From Lachnospiraceae bacterium (lineage in GTDB: Bacteria > Bacillota > Clostridia > Lachnospirales > Lachnospiraceae): DNA of 64,000 nt. The notes under the pieces are model-generated. The model was not told the DNA's origin. It was given only the letters and a program-made list of their open reading frames with translations, and made no database searches. Shown one piece after another: positions 46,469 to 55,796 of the stretch (positions are counted from its first letter, which is position 1; each line of letters opens with the position of its first letter). The DNA is taken from positions 62,001 through 126,000 of the forward strand of contig JAFLSY010000011.1 in the NCBI GenBank assembly GCA_022510745.1, read 5' to 3'. Both the position numbers and the translations under genes were made by a program.

Positions 46469-48334
46469 ATGCGCTTTGATTTTGAAGAAGAATTAAAAAA
46501 ACTCCCCAATAAACCGGGAGTCTATATCATGCACGATGCGCAGGATGCCATTCTCTATGTAGGAAAGGCGGTAAATCTAAAAAACCGCGTCCGCTCCTAT
46601 TTCAGAGAAAATATAGGCAGGGGACCGCAGATTGACAAAATGGTATCCCTGATTGCCCGATTTGAGTACATTGTGACGGATTCAGAGTTAGAAGCGCTGG
46701 TGCTGGAAAACAATCTGATCAAGGAACATCTGCCAAAGTACAATACGCTCTTAAAAGATGATAAAACCTATCCCTATATCAAGGTGACCGTGGGGGAAGA
46801 ATATCCCAGAATCCTTTTTTCCAGAGAGATGAAAAAGGATAGGTCCCGTTATTTTGGACCCTATACCAGCGCGGCGGCCGTGAAAGATACGATAGAGCTT
46901 CTGAATAAACTTTACAGACTGCGGACTTGCAACAGAAGCCTGCCGAAGGATATCGGTCAGGACAGACCTTGCTTAAACTATCATATCAAGCAGTGTATGG
47001 CACCCTGTCAGGGCTATATCAGCAAAGAAGAGTACAGACAGCAGGTGGAACAGGCGCTGGATTTTTTAAATGGCAATTACACGGCGATCTTAAAGGAACT
47101 GGAGAGTAAAATGCAGGAGGCCGCGGCCAATATGGAGTTTGAAGAGGCCGCACGTTATCGGGATCTTTTAAACAGCGTGAAATCGGTTTCCCAAAAGCAA
47201 AAGATCACCGACAGTGTGGGTGAGGACAGAGATATCATTGCGCTTGCCAGAGAGGATAAGGATACGGTGGTGCAGGTCTTTTTCGTCAGGGACGGAAGAC
47301 TCATAGGCAGGGAGCATTTTTATATGATGCGGGGTGAAGGCTGCGGCAAAGGTGAGCTTTTAGGGGATTTTGTGAAGCAGTTTTATGCGGGTACCCCCTT
47401 TATTCCAAGGGAGCTGATGCTCCAGTATGAAATCCCCGATGCAGAACTGATAGAGGACTGGCTGGGGAAGCGGAAAGGCGGACGGGTCAGACTGTTGGTA
47501 CCTAAAAAGGGCACGAAAGAGAAGCTGGTGGAGTTAGCGGCACAGAATGCGGCGTTAGTCTTAAGTCAGGACAAGGAAAGACTGAAACGCGAAGAAGGCA
47601 GGACCATTGGTGCGGTGAAGGAAATAGCGGCACTTTTAGGACTGCAGAATGCCAGCCGGATGGAGGCCTTCGATATCTCCAATATCAGCGGATTTGAGAA
47701 TGTGGGTTCCATGGTGGTCTTTGAAAAAGGAAAACCCAAGCGCAGCGATTACCGTAAATTTAAAATTCGTACCGTAGCAGGACCGGACGACTATGCCTGT
47801 ATGCGTGAGGTGCTCACCCGTCGCTTCATGCACGGTATGGATGAGCAGCGAAAACTTCAGGAGAAGGAAATAGACAACGAGTTCGGCAGCTTTACCAAGT
47901 TTCCGGATCTGCTTTTAATGGACGGCGGCAGGGGGCAGGTAAATATTGCATTGGCAGTGCTTCATGAACTGAAGATCCATATTCCGGTCTGCGGTATGGT
48001 AAAGGACGACAACCACAGGACCAGAGGACTGTATTATAACAATGTAGAAATAGATATTGACACCCGTTCGGAGGGTTTTAAACTGATTACCCGTATTCAG
48101 GACGAGGCCCACCGCTTTGCGATAGAATACCATCGGTCCCTGCGCAGCAAAGCTCAGGTCAAATCGGTGTTGGACGATATCCCGGGGGTAGGACCTGCCA
48201 GAAGAAAAGCCCTGATGCGGCATTTTAAGTCTATGGAGGAGATAAAAAGCGCAACGGTGCAGGAACTGACGGAAGTTCCCGAGATCCCGGAGCATATTGC
48301 GGAAGTGGTTTATGCCTTTTTCAGAAAGGAATAA
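46469..48334 (+). CDS. uvrC: Excinuclease ABC subunit C
   Basis: A 621-residue nuclease of nucleotide excision repair. The GIY-YIG domain is at the N-terminus ([22 protein letters not shown]). The UVR motif lies at about 205-240 ([13 protein letters not shown]). The RNase H-like second nuclease domain contains FDISNISG and [13 protein letters not shown]. Tandem HhH motifs lie at the end ([17 protein letters not shown]). Complete and standard. Confidence 0.97.
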   Translation: MRFDFEEELKKLPNKPGVYIMHDAQDAILYVGKAVNLKNRVRSYFRENIGRGPQIDKMVSLIARFEYIVTDSELEALVLENNLIKEHLPKYNTLLKDDKTYPYIKVTVGEEYPRILFSREMKKDRSRYFGPYTSAAAVKDTIELLNKLYRLRTCNRSLPKDIGQDRPCLNYHIKQCMAPCQGYISKEEYRQQVEQALDFLNGNYTAILKELESKMQEAAANMEFEEAARYRDLLNSVKSVSQKQKITDSVGEDRDIIALAREDKDTVVQVFFVRDGRLIGREHFYMMRGEGCGKGELLGDFVKQFYAGTPFIPRELMLQYEIPDAELIEDWLGKRKGGRVRLLVPKKGTKEKLVELAAQNAALVLSQDKERLKREEGRTIGAVKEIAALLGLQNASRMEAFDISNISGFENVGSMVVFEKGKPKRSDYRKFKIRTVAGPDDYACMREVLTRRFMHGMDEQRKLQEKEIDNEFGSFTKFPDLLLMDGGRGQVNIALAVLHELKIHIPVCGMVKDDNHRTRGLYYNNVEIDIDTRSEGFKLITRIQDEAHRFAIEYHRSLRSKAQVKSVLDDIPGVGPARRKALMRHFKSMEEIKSATVQELTEVPEIPEHIAEVVYAFFRKE

Positions 48335-48419
48335 AAGCGTACTTCACATAAAAAAAGGAGTGTGCTACAATTAAAAAATGTAAAAGCAGTATCATTTTAA
48401 TGATAAGAGAGGTGTGGGT

Positions 48420-49361
48420 ATGGCAAGTATTACACTGGGAGAAATAGTGGAAAAATTTAAACTGAAAAATCTGACGCCGGATATCGATATAAAGAGTATT
48501 CGGGTTACGCTGCCGGATATCAACAGACCGGCGCTGCAAATGGCGGGATTTTTTGAGCATTTTGACTGTTTGCGCGTGCAAGTCATCGGGTTTGTGGAAT
48601 ATACTTATATGGAGGGACTGGACGAGGCGCGCAAGAGGGAAATTTATGAGGAATTGATGGCCTATGATATCCCCTGTGTAGTATTCAGCAGAGAACTTCA
48701 GCCGGATGAAATTTTCATGGAAATGGCACATAAATATAACAGACCCATTTTTTCCACTAACCAGAATACTTCCGCATTCATGGCGGAAGCTACCCGTTGG
48801 CTTAATGTCATGCTGGCACCCTGCATTTCCGTACATGGCGTACTGGTGGATGTCTACGGCGAAGGCGTGCTGATCACCGGTGAGAGCGGTATCGGTAAAT
48901 CCGAGGCGGCGTTAGAGCTGATCAGAAGAGGGCATCGTCTGGTGACGGATGATGTGGTGGAGCTGCGCAAGGTCAGCGATGAAACACTGGTTGGTTCGGC
49001 TCCTGACATCACCAAGCATTTTATTGAGCTAAGGGGCATCGGCATCATAGACGTAAAAGCGCTGTTCGGTGCATCCAGTGTAAAGGATACGCAGTCCGTG
49101 GATTTTGTGATCAAGCTGGAAGACTGGGATAAGGACAAAGAATACGACAGACTGGGGCTGACTGAAGAATATACGGAATATCTGGGCAACAAGCTGGTAT
49201 GTTATACCCTGCCCATCCGTCCGGGACGAAATCTGGCGGTGATCTGTGAATCGGCAGCAGTCAACCACAGACAGAAAAAAATGGGTTATAATGCGGCGCA
49301 GGAGCTTTATACCAGAGTACAGAATTCCCTTGCCAGAAAGCGGGATGATGAGGAGGACTAA
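48420..49361 (+). CDS. hprK: HPr kinase/phosphorylase
   Basis: A 313-residue bifunctional enzyme that phosphorylates HPr/Crh on the regulatory serine in carbon catabolite repression. The P-loop is GESGIGKS (154-161), followed by RGHRLVTDDVVEL and the family signature in the ELRGIGIIDV segment. The ATG at 48420 fits the ribosome site GAGAGG. Its likely substrate, a Crh-like protein, is encoded about 4 kb downstream in the same cluster. Confidence 0.96.
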   Translation: MASITLGEIVEKFKLKNLTPDIDIKSIRVTLPDINRPALQMAGFFEHFDCLRVQVIGFVEYTYMEGLDEARKREIYEELMAYDIPCVVFSRELQPDEIFMEMAHKYNRPIFSTNQNTSAFMAEATRWLNVMLAPCISVHGVLVDVYGEGVLITGESGIGKSEAALELIRRGHRLVTDDVVELRKVSDETLVGSAPDITKHFIELRGIGIIDVKALFGASSVKDTQSVDFVIKLEDWDKDKEYDRLGLTEEYTEYLGNKLVCYTLPIRPGRNLAVICESAAVNHRQKKMGYNAAQELYTRVQNSLARKRDDEED

Positions 49362-49362
49362 G

Positions 49363-50310
49363 ATGAAAAAGTACGTATTTGGGGTGGATGTAGGCGGTAC
49401 TACTATTAAAATGGGGCTTTTTGATATGAATGCCAATGTGCTGGAAAAGTGGGAGATTCCCAGTGTGACCGCCAATGGCGGTGAGCGCATCCTGCCGGAT
49501 ATAGCGGACAGCATAGAAAAAAAGCTGACTGAAATGGATATTGCGCAGGACGAAGTGGCCGGCGTAGGTATCGGCGTACCGGGGCCGGTGGGCGCTGACG
49601 GTACGGTATATAAAACCGCCAACTTAGGCTGGGATACCGTGTTCAGTATTCCGGAAGCTTTTCAGAAATACTTGGATCTGCCCGTTATGGCAGGCAACGA
49701 TGCCAATGTGGCTGCTTTAGGAGAAATGTGGCAGGGCGGAGGCAAGGGCTATAAGGATTTGGTAGTGGTGACCCTAGGAACCGGCGTGGGCGGCGGCATT
49801 ATCTGCAATGGGCAGATGGTGACGGGTGCAGGCGGCGCAGGCGGAGAAATCGGCCATATTCATGTGGAGGACAATGAAACGGAAGAGTGCGGCTGTCACA
49901 ATATCGGCTGTCTGGAGCAGTATGCTTCTGCAACGGGCATTGTGCGGCTGGCGGCAAAACGGCTTCAAAAGGACGATATGTCCAGCGTGCTGCGGGAGCA
50001 GAAGCTTTCTGCCAAAGCGGTTTTTGATGCGGTTAAATATGGAGATAAGCTGGCGGTTGAGGTGGCTGAACAGTTTGGGGAATATCTGGGCAAGGGGCTT
50101 GCCGCCGTTGCCGCGGTAGTCAATCCGCAGGCTTTTGTGATTGGCGGAGGCGTGTCTAAAGCCGGTGAAGTGTTATTTGAATATATTAGGCCTTATTATA
50201 TGCAATACGCATTTAGGGGCTGCAGGGACGCAGAGTTTGCACTTGCAACTCTGGGCAATGACGCCGGTATTTTCGGCGCGGCAAAACTGATTTTGGACAA
50301 TTGTCGGTAA
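49363..50310 (+). CDS. glcK: ROK-family glucokinase
   Basis: A 315-residue sugar kinase. The N-terminal phosphate motif is VFGVDVGGTTIKMGLFD. The sugar site includes GNDANVAALGE. The ROK zinc motif CGCHNIGCLEQY is intact. AGGAGG precedes the ATG, two bases after hprK. It would phosphorylate intracellular glucose released from oligosaccharides. Confidence 0.94.
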   Translation: MKKYVFGVDVGGTTIKMGLFDMNANVLEKWEIPSVTANGGERILPDIADSIEKKLTEMDIAQDEVAGVGIGVPGPVGADGTVYKTANLGWDTVFSIPEAFQKYLDLPVMAGNDANVAALGEMWQGGGKGYKDLVVVTLGTGVGGGIICNGQMVTGAGGAGGEIGHIHVEDNETEECGCHNIGCLEQYASATGIVRLAAKRLQKDDMSSVLREQKLSAKAVFDAVKYGDKLAVEVAEQFGEYLGKGLAAVAAVVNPQAFVIGGGVSKAGEVLFEYIRPYYMQYAFRGCRDAEFALATLGNDAGIFGAAKLILDNCR

Positions 50311-50382
50311 AAGGGACGGATTGAGATAACTAGAGGCAACAAAGCGGTGGCAGACGTTGGATGCGTCAGTGTGAAGGGGTAT

Positions 50383-51300
50383 ATGATGATAAGTCAGGCA
50401 GTGAAAGAAGCATTACAGAAATTTGTACCTGCGGGAAACATATCTTACAAAGAACCTTTGAGTAAGCATACTACTTTTCGGGTAGGCGGAGAAGCGGATT
50501 GTTTTATAAAAATAGGAACCGAGAGACAATTGTCGGCGCTGCTCGCCTACTTAAAACAGGTAGAAATCCCCTATTTTGTCATGGGAAACGGCAGTAATCT
50601 GCTGGTGGGTGACAGCGGCTATCAGGGAATCATTCTGCAGATAGGGGATCGCTGTAACAGAATCGTAGTGCAGGGAAATAAGATTTATGCGCAGGCTGGA
50701 GCCTATTTATCCCAGGTAGCCAGAGTGGCCTGTGAACATGGTTTAAGCGGTTTGGAATTTGCGGCCGGTATTCCGGGAACCGTAGGAGGAGGCGTGGTGA
50801 TGAACGCCGGAGCCTATGACGGAGAAATGAAGCAGGTGGTGGAAGGGGTTACCGTACTGGATAAGGAAGGGAATAGTCTGGAATTGGACAATGCGACCAT
50901 GGAATTCGGGTACCGCACCAGTGCGATCAAATCCCAGCCCTTTATTGTGTCCGAATGCTGTTTTAAACTTGTGAGCGGAGACAAAGAAGCCATTGCCGCA
51001 AAGATGGAGGAACTGCAGCGTAAGAGAAAGGAAAAACAACCCTTGGAGTACCCCAGCGCGGGCAGTACCTTTAAACGTCCCGAGGGACATTTTGCGGGAA
51101 AACTGATCATGGATGCGGGACTTGCAGGCGCGAGCATCGGTGGGGCACAGGTTTCAAAAAAGCACTGTGGCTTCATTATCAATACCGGCTCGGCCACGGC
51201 CGCAGATATCCGTCAGTTGATCCTATATGTTCAGAATGAGGTGAACAAACATTTTCATGTAAAGTTGGAGCCGGAGGTTATTTTCTTAGGTGAATTTTAG
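50383..51300 (+). CDS. murB: UDP-N-acetylenolpyruvoylglucosamine reductase
   Basis: A 305-residue FAD enzyme of peptidoglycan precursor synthesis. The FAD-binding part has KHTTFRVGGEADCF and MGNGSNLLVGDSGYQGIIL, then GIPGTVGGGVVMNAGAYDGEM. The substrate domain has YPSAGSTFKRPEGHFAGKLI. Two tandem ATGs (50383, 50386) follow GAAGGGG. Confidence 0.96.
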   Translation: MMISQAVKEALQKFVPAGNISYKEPLSKHTTFRVGGEADCFIKIGTERQLSALLAYLKQVEIPYFVMGNGSNLLVGDSGYQGIILQIGDRCNRIVVQGNKIYAQAGAYLSQVARVACEHGLSGLEFAAGIPGTVGGGVVMNAGAYDGEMKQVVEGVTVLDKEGNSLELDNATMEFGYRTSAIKSQPFIVSECCFKLVSGDKEAIAAKMEELQRKRKEKQPLEYPSAGSTFKRPEGHFAGKLIMDAGLAGASIGGAQVSKKHCGFIINTGSATAADIRQLILYVQNEVNKHFHVKLEPEVIFLGEF

Positions 51301-51321
51301 CGGATAGATTCCAAAATGCGA

Positions 51322-51410
51322 TATAATGAGCGTAAGTGAGCCGGAGGGAGCTTGCTCACTCTTGGCGAACGGCGAATGCCGATCACAAGCTATGCTTGTG
51401 ATATATAATG
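51322..51410 (+). repeat. Hairpin cluster in the rapZ leader
   Basis: TATAATG (51322-51328) is followed by AGTGAGC/GCTCACT (51335-51360), then by two directly adjacent perfect hairpins: CGGC-GAAT-GCCG (51370-51381) and ATCACAAGC-TAT-GCTTGTGAT (51382-51402). A second TATAATG follows at 51404-51410. Both TATAATG could be -10 elements. Confidence 0.65.
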
Positions 51411-51428
51411 TAGAAAGGAAAAGGGAAG

Positions 51429-52286
51429 ATGCGTTTTGTTGTGGTAACGGGCATGAGCGGCGGAGGAAAAAGTACCGCCCTGAAGATGCTGGAAGATATG
51501 GGATTCTATTGTGTTGACAATCTTCCCGTTTCTCTGATTGATAAATTTGTGGAATTGATTGCCACACCGGGGAGTGAGATTACCCGGGTAGCGCTGGGAT
51601 TGGATGTAAGAGCGGGGCATTCCTTTATGGAGGCCTCGGAAATTTTTAAGAGTCAGAAGGAAAAAGGATATCAGTTTGAAATCCTCTATATGGATGCCTC
51701 CGATGCGGCGTTAGTAAAGCGTTATAAGGAAACCAGACGGGTGCATCCTCTGGCGGCGGAGGGCCGTGTGGAAAACGGTATTCAAAAGGAAAGAGAATTA
51801 CTGGCGTGCTTAAAGCGGGATGCTGATTATGTAATCGACACATCCAATCTGCTGACCAGGGAATTAAAGGAAGAATTGGACAGAATTTTTATAAAGAATG
51901 AAGAATACAACAGCCTTATGATCACGCTTCTTTCCTTCGGTTTTAAGTATGGAATACCGACGGATGCGGACTTGGTATTTGACGTGCGGTTTCTGCCGAA
52001 TCCCTTTTATCTGGACGAGCTCAAGAGCAAGACTGGCAACGACAAAGAGGTTCGGGACTACGTCATGCAGTTTCCCGAGGCAGGTATGTTTTTGGACAAG
52101 CTGACGGAGTTTTTGGACTTTTTGATTCCGGGCTATGTGAAAGAAGGAAAGTACCAGCTGGTCATCGCCATAGGCTGTACCGGCGGCCAGCACAGAAGCG
52201 TAACGCTTGCCAACGAGTTGTATGCCCGAATGAAGAATCGGGGGAGCTATGGAATAAAGCTGTTCCACAGGGAGCAGAATAAATAG
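51429..52286 (+). CDS. rapZ: RapZ/YvcJ nucleotide-binding protein
   Basis: A 285-residue P-loop protein (GMSGGGKST at 8-16) of the RapZ/YvcJ family, which in E. coli guides RNase E to GlmZ and in Bacillus affects competence. The C-terminal domain with IAIGCTGGQHRSVTLANEL is intact. It lies between murB and whiA, as in many Firmicutes. AGAAAGGAAAAGGG precedes the ATG. Confidence 0.95.
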   Translation: MRFVVVTGMSGGGKSTALKMLEDMGFYCVDNLPVSLIDKFVELIATPGSEITRVALGLDVRAGHSFMEASEIFKSQKEKGYQFEILYMDASDAALVKRYKETRRVHPLAAEGRVENGIQKERELLACLKRDADYVIDTSNLLTRELKEELDRIFIKNEEYNSLMITLLSFGFKYGIPTDADLVFDVRFLPNPFYLDELKSKTGNDKEVRDYVMQFPEAGMFLDKLTEFLDFLIPGYVKEGKYQLVIAIGCTGGQHRSVTLANELYARMKNRGSYGIKLFHREQNK

Positions 52287-52296
52287 TGTTGTTTTA

Positions 52297-52380
52297 CAGA
52301 TCCCATATAACGGATGATATATAACATGTGCTATGCAATAGATGGTGTGTAACGGATGCTGTATCACAGATGCTGTATAA
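52297..52380 (+). repeat. Six degenerate 14-bp tandem repeats
   Basis: Units run at 52297, 52311, 52325, 52339, 52353 and 52367. Consensus is close to CRGATGCTGTATAA; for example CGGATGATATATAA, CGGATGCTGTATCA and CAGATGCTGTATAA. They fill the rapZ-whiA gap and end 20 bases before the whiA start. Confidence 0.8.
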
Positions 52381-52399
52381 CAGCAAGAAAAGAGGAATC

Positions 52400-53266
52400 A
52401 TGTCTTTTTCGGCCGAAGTCAAGGAAGAATTGTCCAGACAATGCAGTTCGGCAAGGCACTGTCAGATAGCCGAACTGGCCGCTCTTTTGCATTTCAGTGG
52501 GCAGTATGGACAGGATAAAGAAGGGAATCTGACAATCGGACTTCAGACAGAAAATGAAGCCGTTATCAGAAAATGCTTTACATTATTGAAAAAAACATTT
52601 AATATAGATACGGATACGGTCCTAAACGGGGGGAATAAGGAAAAGCTGATTGCCAAATTCGGTGATTTATCAGCCCCGGTTGATTCTCTGCTGTTAAAAA
52701 ACACCTGTTGCAGAAGAGCCTTTTTAAGAGGTGCGTTTCTTTGCTGCGGGTCCATAAGCGATCCGGAGAAGGGATATCATCTGGAGTTTGTATGCACAAA
52801 TCGCGGGCAGGCAGCTCAGTTGGTTGAGGTCATGAAAAGCTTTTCCATAGAAGGAAAGACCGTATTACGAAAAAAATATAATGTGGTGTACCTGAAGGAA
52901 GGCGCGGGTATCGTAGACCTTCTGAATGTCATGGAAGCCCATGTTTCTCTTATGAATTTAGAAAATCTACGCATTTTAAAAGAAATGCGCAATTCGATCA
53001 ACCGCAGGGTAAACTGTGAAGCGGCCAATATTACCAAGACCGTGCAGGCCTCTGCCAGACAGATAGAGGATATCTTGTTCATAAAAGAACACTATGGATT
53101 TTCCAGACTTCCGGACAATTTGCGTGAAATGGCTGAGGTTAGACTGGAGTATCCGGACGCGGCATTAAAAGAGTTGGGTGAACATCTAAATCCGACGGTA
53201 GGAAAGTCGGGAGTCAATCACAGACTGCGAAAGCTCAGCGAGCTGGCAGAAAAGATTAGGCTGTAA
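52400..53266 (+). CDS. whiA: WhiA DNA-binding protein
   Basis: A 288-residue member of the WhiA family (LAGLIDADG-like N-terminus plus C-terminal helix-turn-helix), linked to sporulation and cell division. FSAEVKEELSRQ at the start, CCRRAFLRGAFLCCGSISDPEKGYHLEF in the middle and LGEHLNPTVGKSGVNHRLRKLSELA at the end are diagnostic. It is shorter than the usual 310-325 residues, and the shortfall appears to lie around residues 75-100. The ATG at 52400 follows AGAGGAA. Confidence 0.94.
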   Translation: MSFSAEVKEELSRQCSSARHCQIAELAALLHFSGQYGQDKEGNLTIGLQTENEAVIRKCFTLLKKTFNIDTDTVLNGGNKEKLIAKFGDLSAPVDSLLLKNTCCRRAFLRGAFLCCGSISDPEKGYHLEFVCTNRGQAAQLVEVMKSFSIEGKTVLRKKYNVVYLKEGAGIVDLLNVMEAHVSLMNLENLRILKEMRNSINRRVNCEAANITKTVQASARQIEDILFIKEHYGFSRLPDNLREMAEVRLEYPDAALKELGEHLNPTVGKSGVNHRLRKLSELAEKIRL

Positions 53267-53278
53267 AAGGAGGAGAAT

Positions 53279-53548
53279 ATGACAAAGGAAACAATCACAA
53301 TCAATCTGGAAAACGGATTGGAAGCGACACCGGCAGCCATGCTGGTGCAAGTAGCCAGCAGATATGACAGCAAAATTTACATTCAGTCCTCTGACGGTGC
53401 TGTAAGAGTCAATGCCAAGAGCATTATGGGAATGATGAGTCTGGGCTTAAGCGCCGGGGAAAATGTAGTTGTGGAAGCAGACGGTACGGATGAGCAGGAA
53501 GCATTACATGGCATAGAGGATTACTTAAGCGGCAAGATTGCAGGTTAA
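53279..53548 (+). CDS. crh: Crh-like HPr paralogue lacking the catalytic histidine
   Basis: An 89-residue HPr-fold protein. At the site of HPr His15 it reads GLEATPAAM, so the phosphotransfer His is replaced by Glu15 and the following Arg by Thr17. The regulatory serine is kept (S48 in NAKSIMGMMSLG). It therefore cannot carry PTS phosphate but could be phosphorylated by HprK, encoded in the same cluster. This is the Crh arrangement (whiA-crh), but Bacillus Crh has Gln at this position and keeps the Arg. Confidence 0.9.
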   Translation: MTKETITINLENGLEATPAAMLVQVASRYDSKIYIQSSDGAVRVNAKSIMGMMSLGLSAGENVVVEADGTDEQEALHGIEDYLSGKIAG

Positions 53549-53571
53549 GAAGGTCAATTTGGAAAATTAAG

Positions 53572-53616
53572 CGGAATCAATAAAGAATTCATAATTTCTT
53601 TATTGATTCCGTTTTT
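53572..53616 (+). terminator. Terminator after crh
   Basis: CGGAATCAATAAAGAA pairs with TTCTTTATTGATTCCG over 16 bp, followed by TTTTT. Confidence 0.93.
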
Positions 53617-53665
53617 GATTTGGAGTATGTTTAGGGAAAGGAACGGAGAAACGCGAGGAAATGCC

Positions 53666-54562
53666 ATGATAAGAAAGAAACTCCTGTTTATAATAAATCC
53701 TAAGGCCGGAAAGGCGCAGATCAAAAACCATCTGTTAGAGATAATTGATATTTTTATAAAAGCGGGCTACGAGGTTACGGTCTGCATTACCCAGGAGAAA
53801 GGGGATGCCATACGGCTTGTGGAAAAAAGAGAGGATGGCTACGAGCTTTTGGTCTGCAGCGGCGGTGACGGCACGTTAGACGAGGTGGTGACCGGCATGG
53901 TAAAAAGCCGCAGATCCCTGCCCATTGGGTATATTCCGGCAGGCAGCACCAATGATTTTGCAAACAGCTTAAGGATTCCCAAGAATATGAAAAAAGCAGC
54001 CTCCGCTATTGTAGAAGGCAGCCCTTTTGCCTGTGATATCGCTTCCTTCAATCGGGATATCTTTGTCTACGTGGCCGCCTTTGGCATGTTTACTGATGTG
54101 TCCTACGGTACGGATCAGGAGATGAAGAACGTGCTGGGACATATGGCGTATATTTTGGAGGGAATGAAAAGCCTGACGGCCGTGAAGGCTTATTCCATGA
54201 GGTTTTCCTATGACGATACGGTGATAGAGGGCAGTTTCCTTTTCGGAATGATCACAAATTCCGTTTCTGTAGGCGGTTTTAAGCGGATAACCGGCAAGAA
54301 TGTGGAACTCAATGACGGTGAATTGGAAGTGACGTTAGTACGCATGCCCGCCAGTCTGGCGGAATTGAACCAACTGATCGGCGCACTGATGGAGAACAAT
54401 CATGAGAATGCCCTTATTTCCTGGTTTAAAACCTCCCGCCTGCAGATAGAATCCGAAGAGGAGATCGCATGGACCCTGGACGGAGAATATGGCGGCAGCC
54501 ACAGAGAGGTTTTGATCGAAGACTATAAGGAAGCCATGCAGATCATGGTACCCCAAAAGTAG
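53666..54562 (+). CDS. YegS/DgkB-type lipid kinase
   Basis: A 298-residue diacylglycerol kinase catalytic-domain protein. FIINPKAGKAQ starts the fold, CSGGDGTLDEVVTG is the nucleotide motif, and GYIPAGSTNDFANSL follows. It would phosphorylate diacylglycerol or a related lipid and feed phospholipid turnover. The ATG at 53666 fits the family start better than upstream in-frame codons that lie in the crh terminator. Confidence 0.93.
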   Translation: MIRKKLLFIINPKAGKAQIKNHLLEIIDIFIKAGYEVTVCITQEKGDAIRLVEKREDGYELLVCSGGDGTLDEVVTGMVKSRRSLPIGYIPAGSTNDFANSLRIPKNMKKAASAIVEGSPFACDIASFNRDIFVYVAAFGMFTDVSYGTDQEMKNVLGHMAYILEGMKSLTAVKAYSMRFSYDDTVIEGSFLFGMITNSVSVGGFKRITGKNVELNDGELEVTLVRMPASLAELNQLIGALMENNHENALISWFKTSRLQIESEEEIAWTLDGEYGGSHREVLIEDYKEAMQIMVPQK

Positions 54563-54688
54563 GCCATGCTTGGAATGCGCCATATTTTCCAGAATATGCT
54601 TGCGCAAGGCCATGCTTTGGATTATAATAAAAATCGTAGTGAATATCCAGTCTGACAGCAGGTCAGAATAATATTAGGAAAGGTGGTA

Positions 54689-55663
54689 ATGACAATGCCA
54701 TTAGTTACAACAAAAGAAATGTTTGAGAAGGCATACAATGGCGGTTATGCGGTTGGTGCGTTCAATGTCAACAACATGGAAATCGTTCAGGGCATCACGG
54801 AAGCAGCCGGCGAGCTGAACAGCCCTGTGATTCTTCAGGTGTCCAAGGGTGCGAGAGCTTATGCAAATCATACTTATCTGGTTAAGCTGGTAGAGGCGGC
54901 AGTCGCAGAGAATCCCCAGATTCCCATTGCTTTGCATCTGGATCATGGCGATACTTTTGAACTTTGTAAATCCTGTATCGACGGCGGTTTTACTTCCGTT
55001 ATGATTGATGCATCTTCTAAGTCCTTTGAGGAAAACATTGCCCTGACCAAGCAGGTTGTAGAATATGCTCATGACAAGGGTGTTGTAGTAGAAGCCGAGC
55101 TGGGCACACTGGCCGGTGTTGAGGATGAAGTCGTAGTTGAGTCGGGCCATGAGTCTTATACCCGTCCGGAGGAAGTAGAGGAGTTCGTTTCCAGAACCGG
55201 ATGTGACTCTCTTGCGATCGCGATCGGTACTTCTCACGGTGCTTATAAGTTTACTGCTGCTCAGTGTACGAGAAATGCTGACGGCATACTTGTCCCCCCT
55301 CCGCTTCGCTTTGACGTGCTGGAAGAGTGCATTAAGCGTCTTCCCGGTTTCCCGATCGTTCTTCACGGTTCCTCTTCCGTTCCGCAGGAGTTCGTTAAGA
55401 TGGTTAACCAGTATGGCGGCAATATGCCCGATGCGGTTGGTATTCCGGAGGAACAGCTTCGTAAAGCAGCTGAGCTTGCCGTATGTAAGATCAATATCGA
55501 CTCCGATATTCGTCTTGCCATGACAGGTAATATCCGCAAATACTTTGCAGAGCATCCGGATCACTTTGATCCCCGCCAGTATTTAAAACCCGCTCGTCAG
55601 GCAGTCAAGGACATGGTCGCTCACAAGATCGTAAATGTTCTTGGTTCTAACGGAAAAGCATAA
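54689..55663 (+). CDS. fba: Class II fructose-bisphosphate aldolase
   Basis: A 324-residue zinc aldolase of glycolysis. The catalytic Asp and zinc ligands are in LHLDHGDTFELCKSCIDGGFTSVMIDASS. EAELGTLAGVEDEV and IAIGTSHGAYKFT follow, then LHGSSSVP and NIDSDIRLA. AGGAAAGG precedes the start. The codon usage is strongly biased, as in highly expressed genes. Confidence 0.97.
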   Translation: MTMPLVTTKEMFEKAYNGGYAVGAFNVNNMEIVQGITEAAGELNSPVILQVSKGARAYANHTYLVKLVEAAVAENPQIPIALHLDHGDTFELCKSCIDGGFTSVMIDASSKSFEENIALTKQVVEYAHDKGVVVEAELGTLAGVEDEVVVESGHESYTRPEEVEEFVSRTGCDSLAIAIGTSHGAYKFTAAQCTRNADGILVPPPLRFDVLEECIKRLPGFPIVLHGSSSVPQEFVKMVNQYGGNMPDAVGIPEEQLRKAAELAVCKINIDSDIRLAMTGNIRKYFAEHPDHFDPRQYLKPARQAVKDMVAHKIVNVLGSNGKA

Positions 55664-55678
55664 AGATTGAACATAGAG

Positions 55679-55707
55679 CGCCGGCAGGTAACTGCCGGCG
55701 TTTTTTT
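55679..55707 (+). terminator. fba terminator
   Basis: CGCCGGCAG and CTGCCGGCG form the stem around GTAA, followed by seven Ts. Confidence 0.95.
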
Positions 55708-55796
55708 GTCCGAAGTCAGATTTTATGCAAAAAATCAAATAGGGATTTCCGCCAGATGATATAATGGGATTACAATATTGTAAAGGGGAGCGCTGC

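Noticed and set aside
52297-52380. CRISPR array
   Set aside because: Units are 14 bp, degenerate and directly adjacent with no spacers, and no cas genes are present.
54701-55564. Long open frame on the minus strand opposite the aldolase gene
   Set aside because: It is a by-product of strong codon bias in fba: no ribosome site, no recognisable domains, and fully inside a clear gene.
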